Source of the DNA: Bacteroidales bacterium
GTDB taxonomy: Bacteria > Bacteroidota > Bacteroidia > Bacteroidales > Muribaculaceae
Assembly (NCBI GenBank): GCA_019416425.1
Contig: DXXK01000043.1
Coordinates: 1 to 14,589, forward strand
Direction of reading: 5' to 3'
DNA: 14,589 nucleotides
How positions within the stretch are numbered: the first letter of the stretch is position 1; every line of letters begins with the position of its first letter. The notes below the pieces were generated by a model that was given only the letters and a program-made list of their open reading frames with translations, was not told the origin of the DNA and did no database searches. Shown piece after piece: positions 14,528 through 14,589 of this stretch. Made by a program: the position numbers and the translations under genes.

Positions 14528-14589
14528 GCTGAAAAAGAATCCGGCGGCCGGCGGATTCGCGTCGGTCATAGGCCGATGCGGTTCCCGCA
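14525..14589 (+). other. Start of an unseen rightward transcript with a G+C-rich leader
   Basis: Downstream of the promoter the sequence becomes G+C-rich. GAATCCG (14537-14543) pairs with CGGATTC (14552-14558) as a 7-bp stem around an 8-base loop. An ATG at 14576 (MRFP...) stays open to the window edge and could begin the gene, or the structured stretch could be a 5' leader. Too little sequence is present to decide. Confidence 0.25.

Overview
The window looks like a chromosomal segment of a Bacteroidales-type Bacteroidota genome. The -7 boxes fit the TAnnTTTG consensus of that phylum, Shine-Dalgarno sequences are mostly weak or absent, and several proteins are of Bacteroidota type: a SIS-only arabinose-5-phosphate isomerase, a DUF4919-like protein, a 'GCANxGxPSGGPRDEDPP' lipoprotein and a 7TM-HD phosphodiesterase. 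Coding regions are G+C-rich at third positions, while the intergenic gaps are A+T-rich. I see no mobile element, prophage, CRISPR array, rRNA or tRNA, and the region reads as core genome. No gene-free stretch exceeds about 200 bases.

Layout. (1) Positions 1-268 form a divergent control region. The 5' end of an unidentified gene runs off the left edge on the minus strand, and a promoter points right toward ribF. (2) Positions 269-5838 hold eight tightly packed plus-strand genes: ribF, upp, recF, a DUF721/DciA-like gene, a hotdog thioesterase, an SIS-domain kdsD-like gene, a helical protein of unknown function, and a SlyD-type FKBP with a cysteine-rich tail. Gaps are 27 bases or less, with two overlaps, so this is probably one operon. 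(3) Positions 5878-5934 hold a long near-perfect hairpin that ends the convergent transcripts from both sides. (4) Positions 5962-14412 hold six minus-strand genes. In transcription order they are a large Ig-like-domain lipoprotein, relA/spoT (with its own good promoter), a PgpH-type c-di-AMP phosphodiesterase 3 bases downstream, a polytopic membrane protein, a DUF4919-like exported protein overlapping it by 8 bases, and ribH. (5) Positions 14413-14589 form a second divergent promoter region; its rightward transcript leaves the window.

Functional themes. The plus-strand operon mixes cofactor synthesis (FMN/FAD), uracil salvage, replication/repair (RecF plus the probable helicase-loader factor DciA), an LPS Kdo precursor step and protein folding, as housekeeping operons in this phylum often do. 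The minus-strand unit places the (p)ppGpp enzyme directly before the predicted c-di-AMP hydrolase, so two stress second messengers would be co-transcribed. Riboflavin-pathway genes occur in both convergent units, with ribF first in one and ribH last in the other. I found no clearly novel system. The best leads are the relA-pgpH pairing, two uncharacterised gene neighbourhoods (4365-5838 and 6519-7863), the 27-bp hairpin, and altered motifs in RibF.
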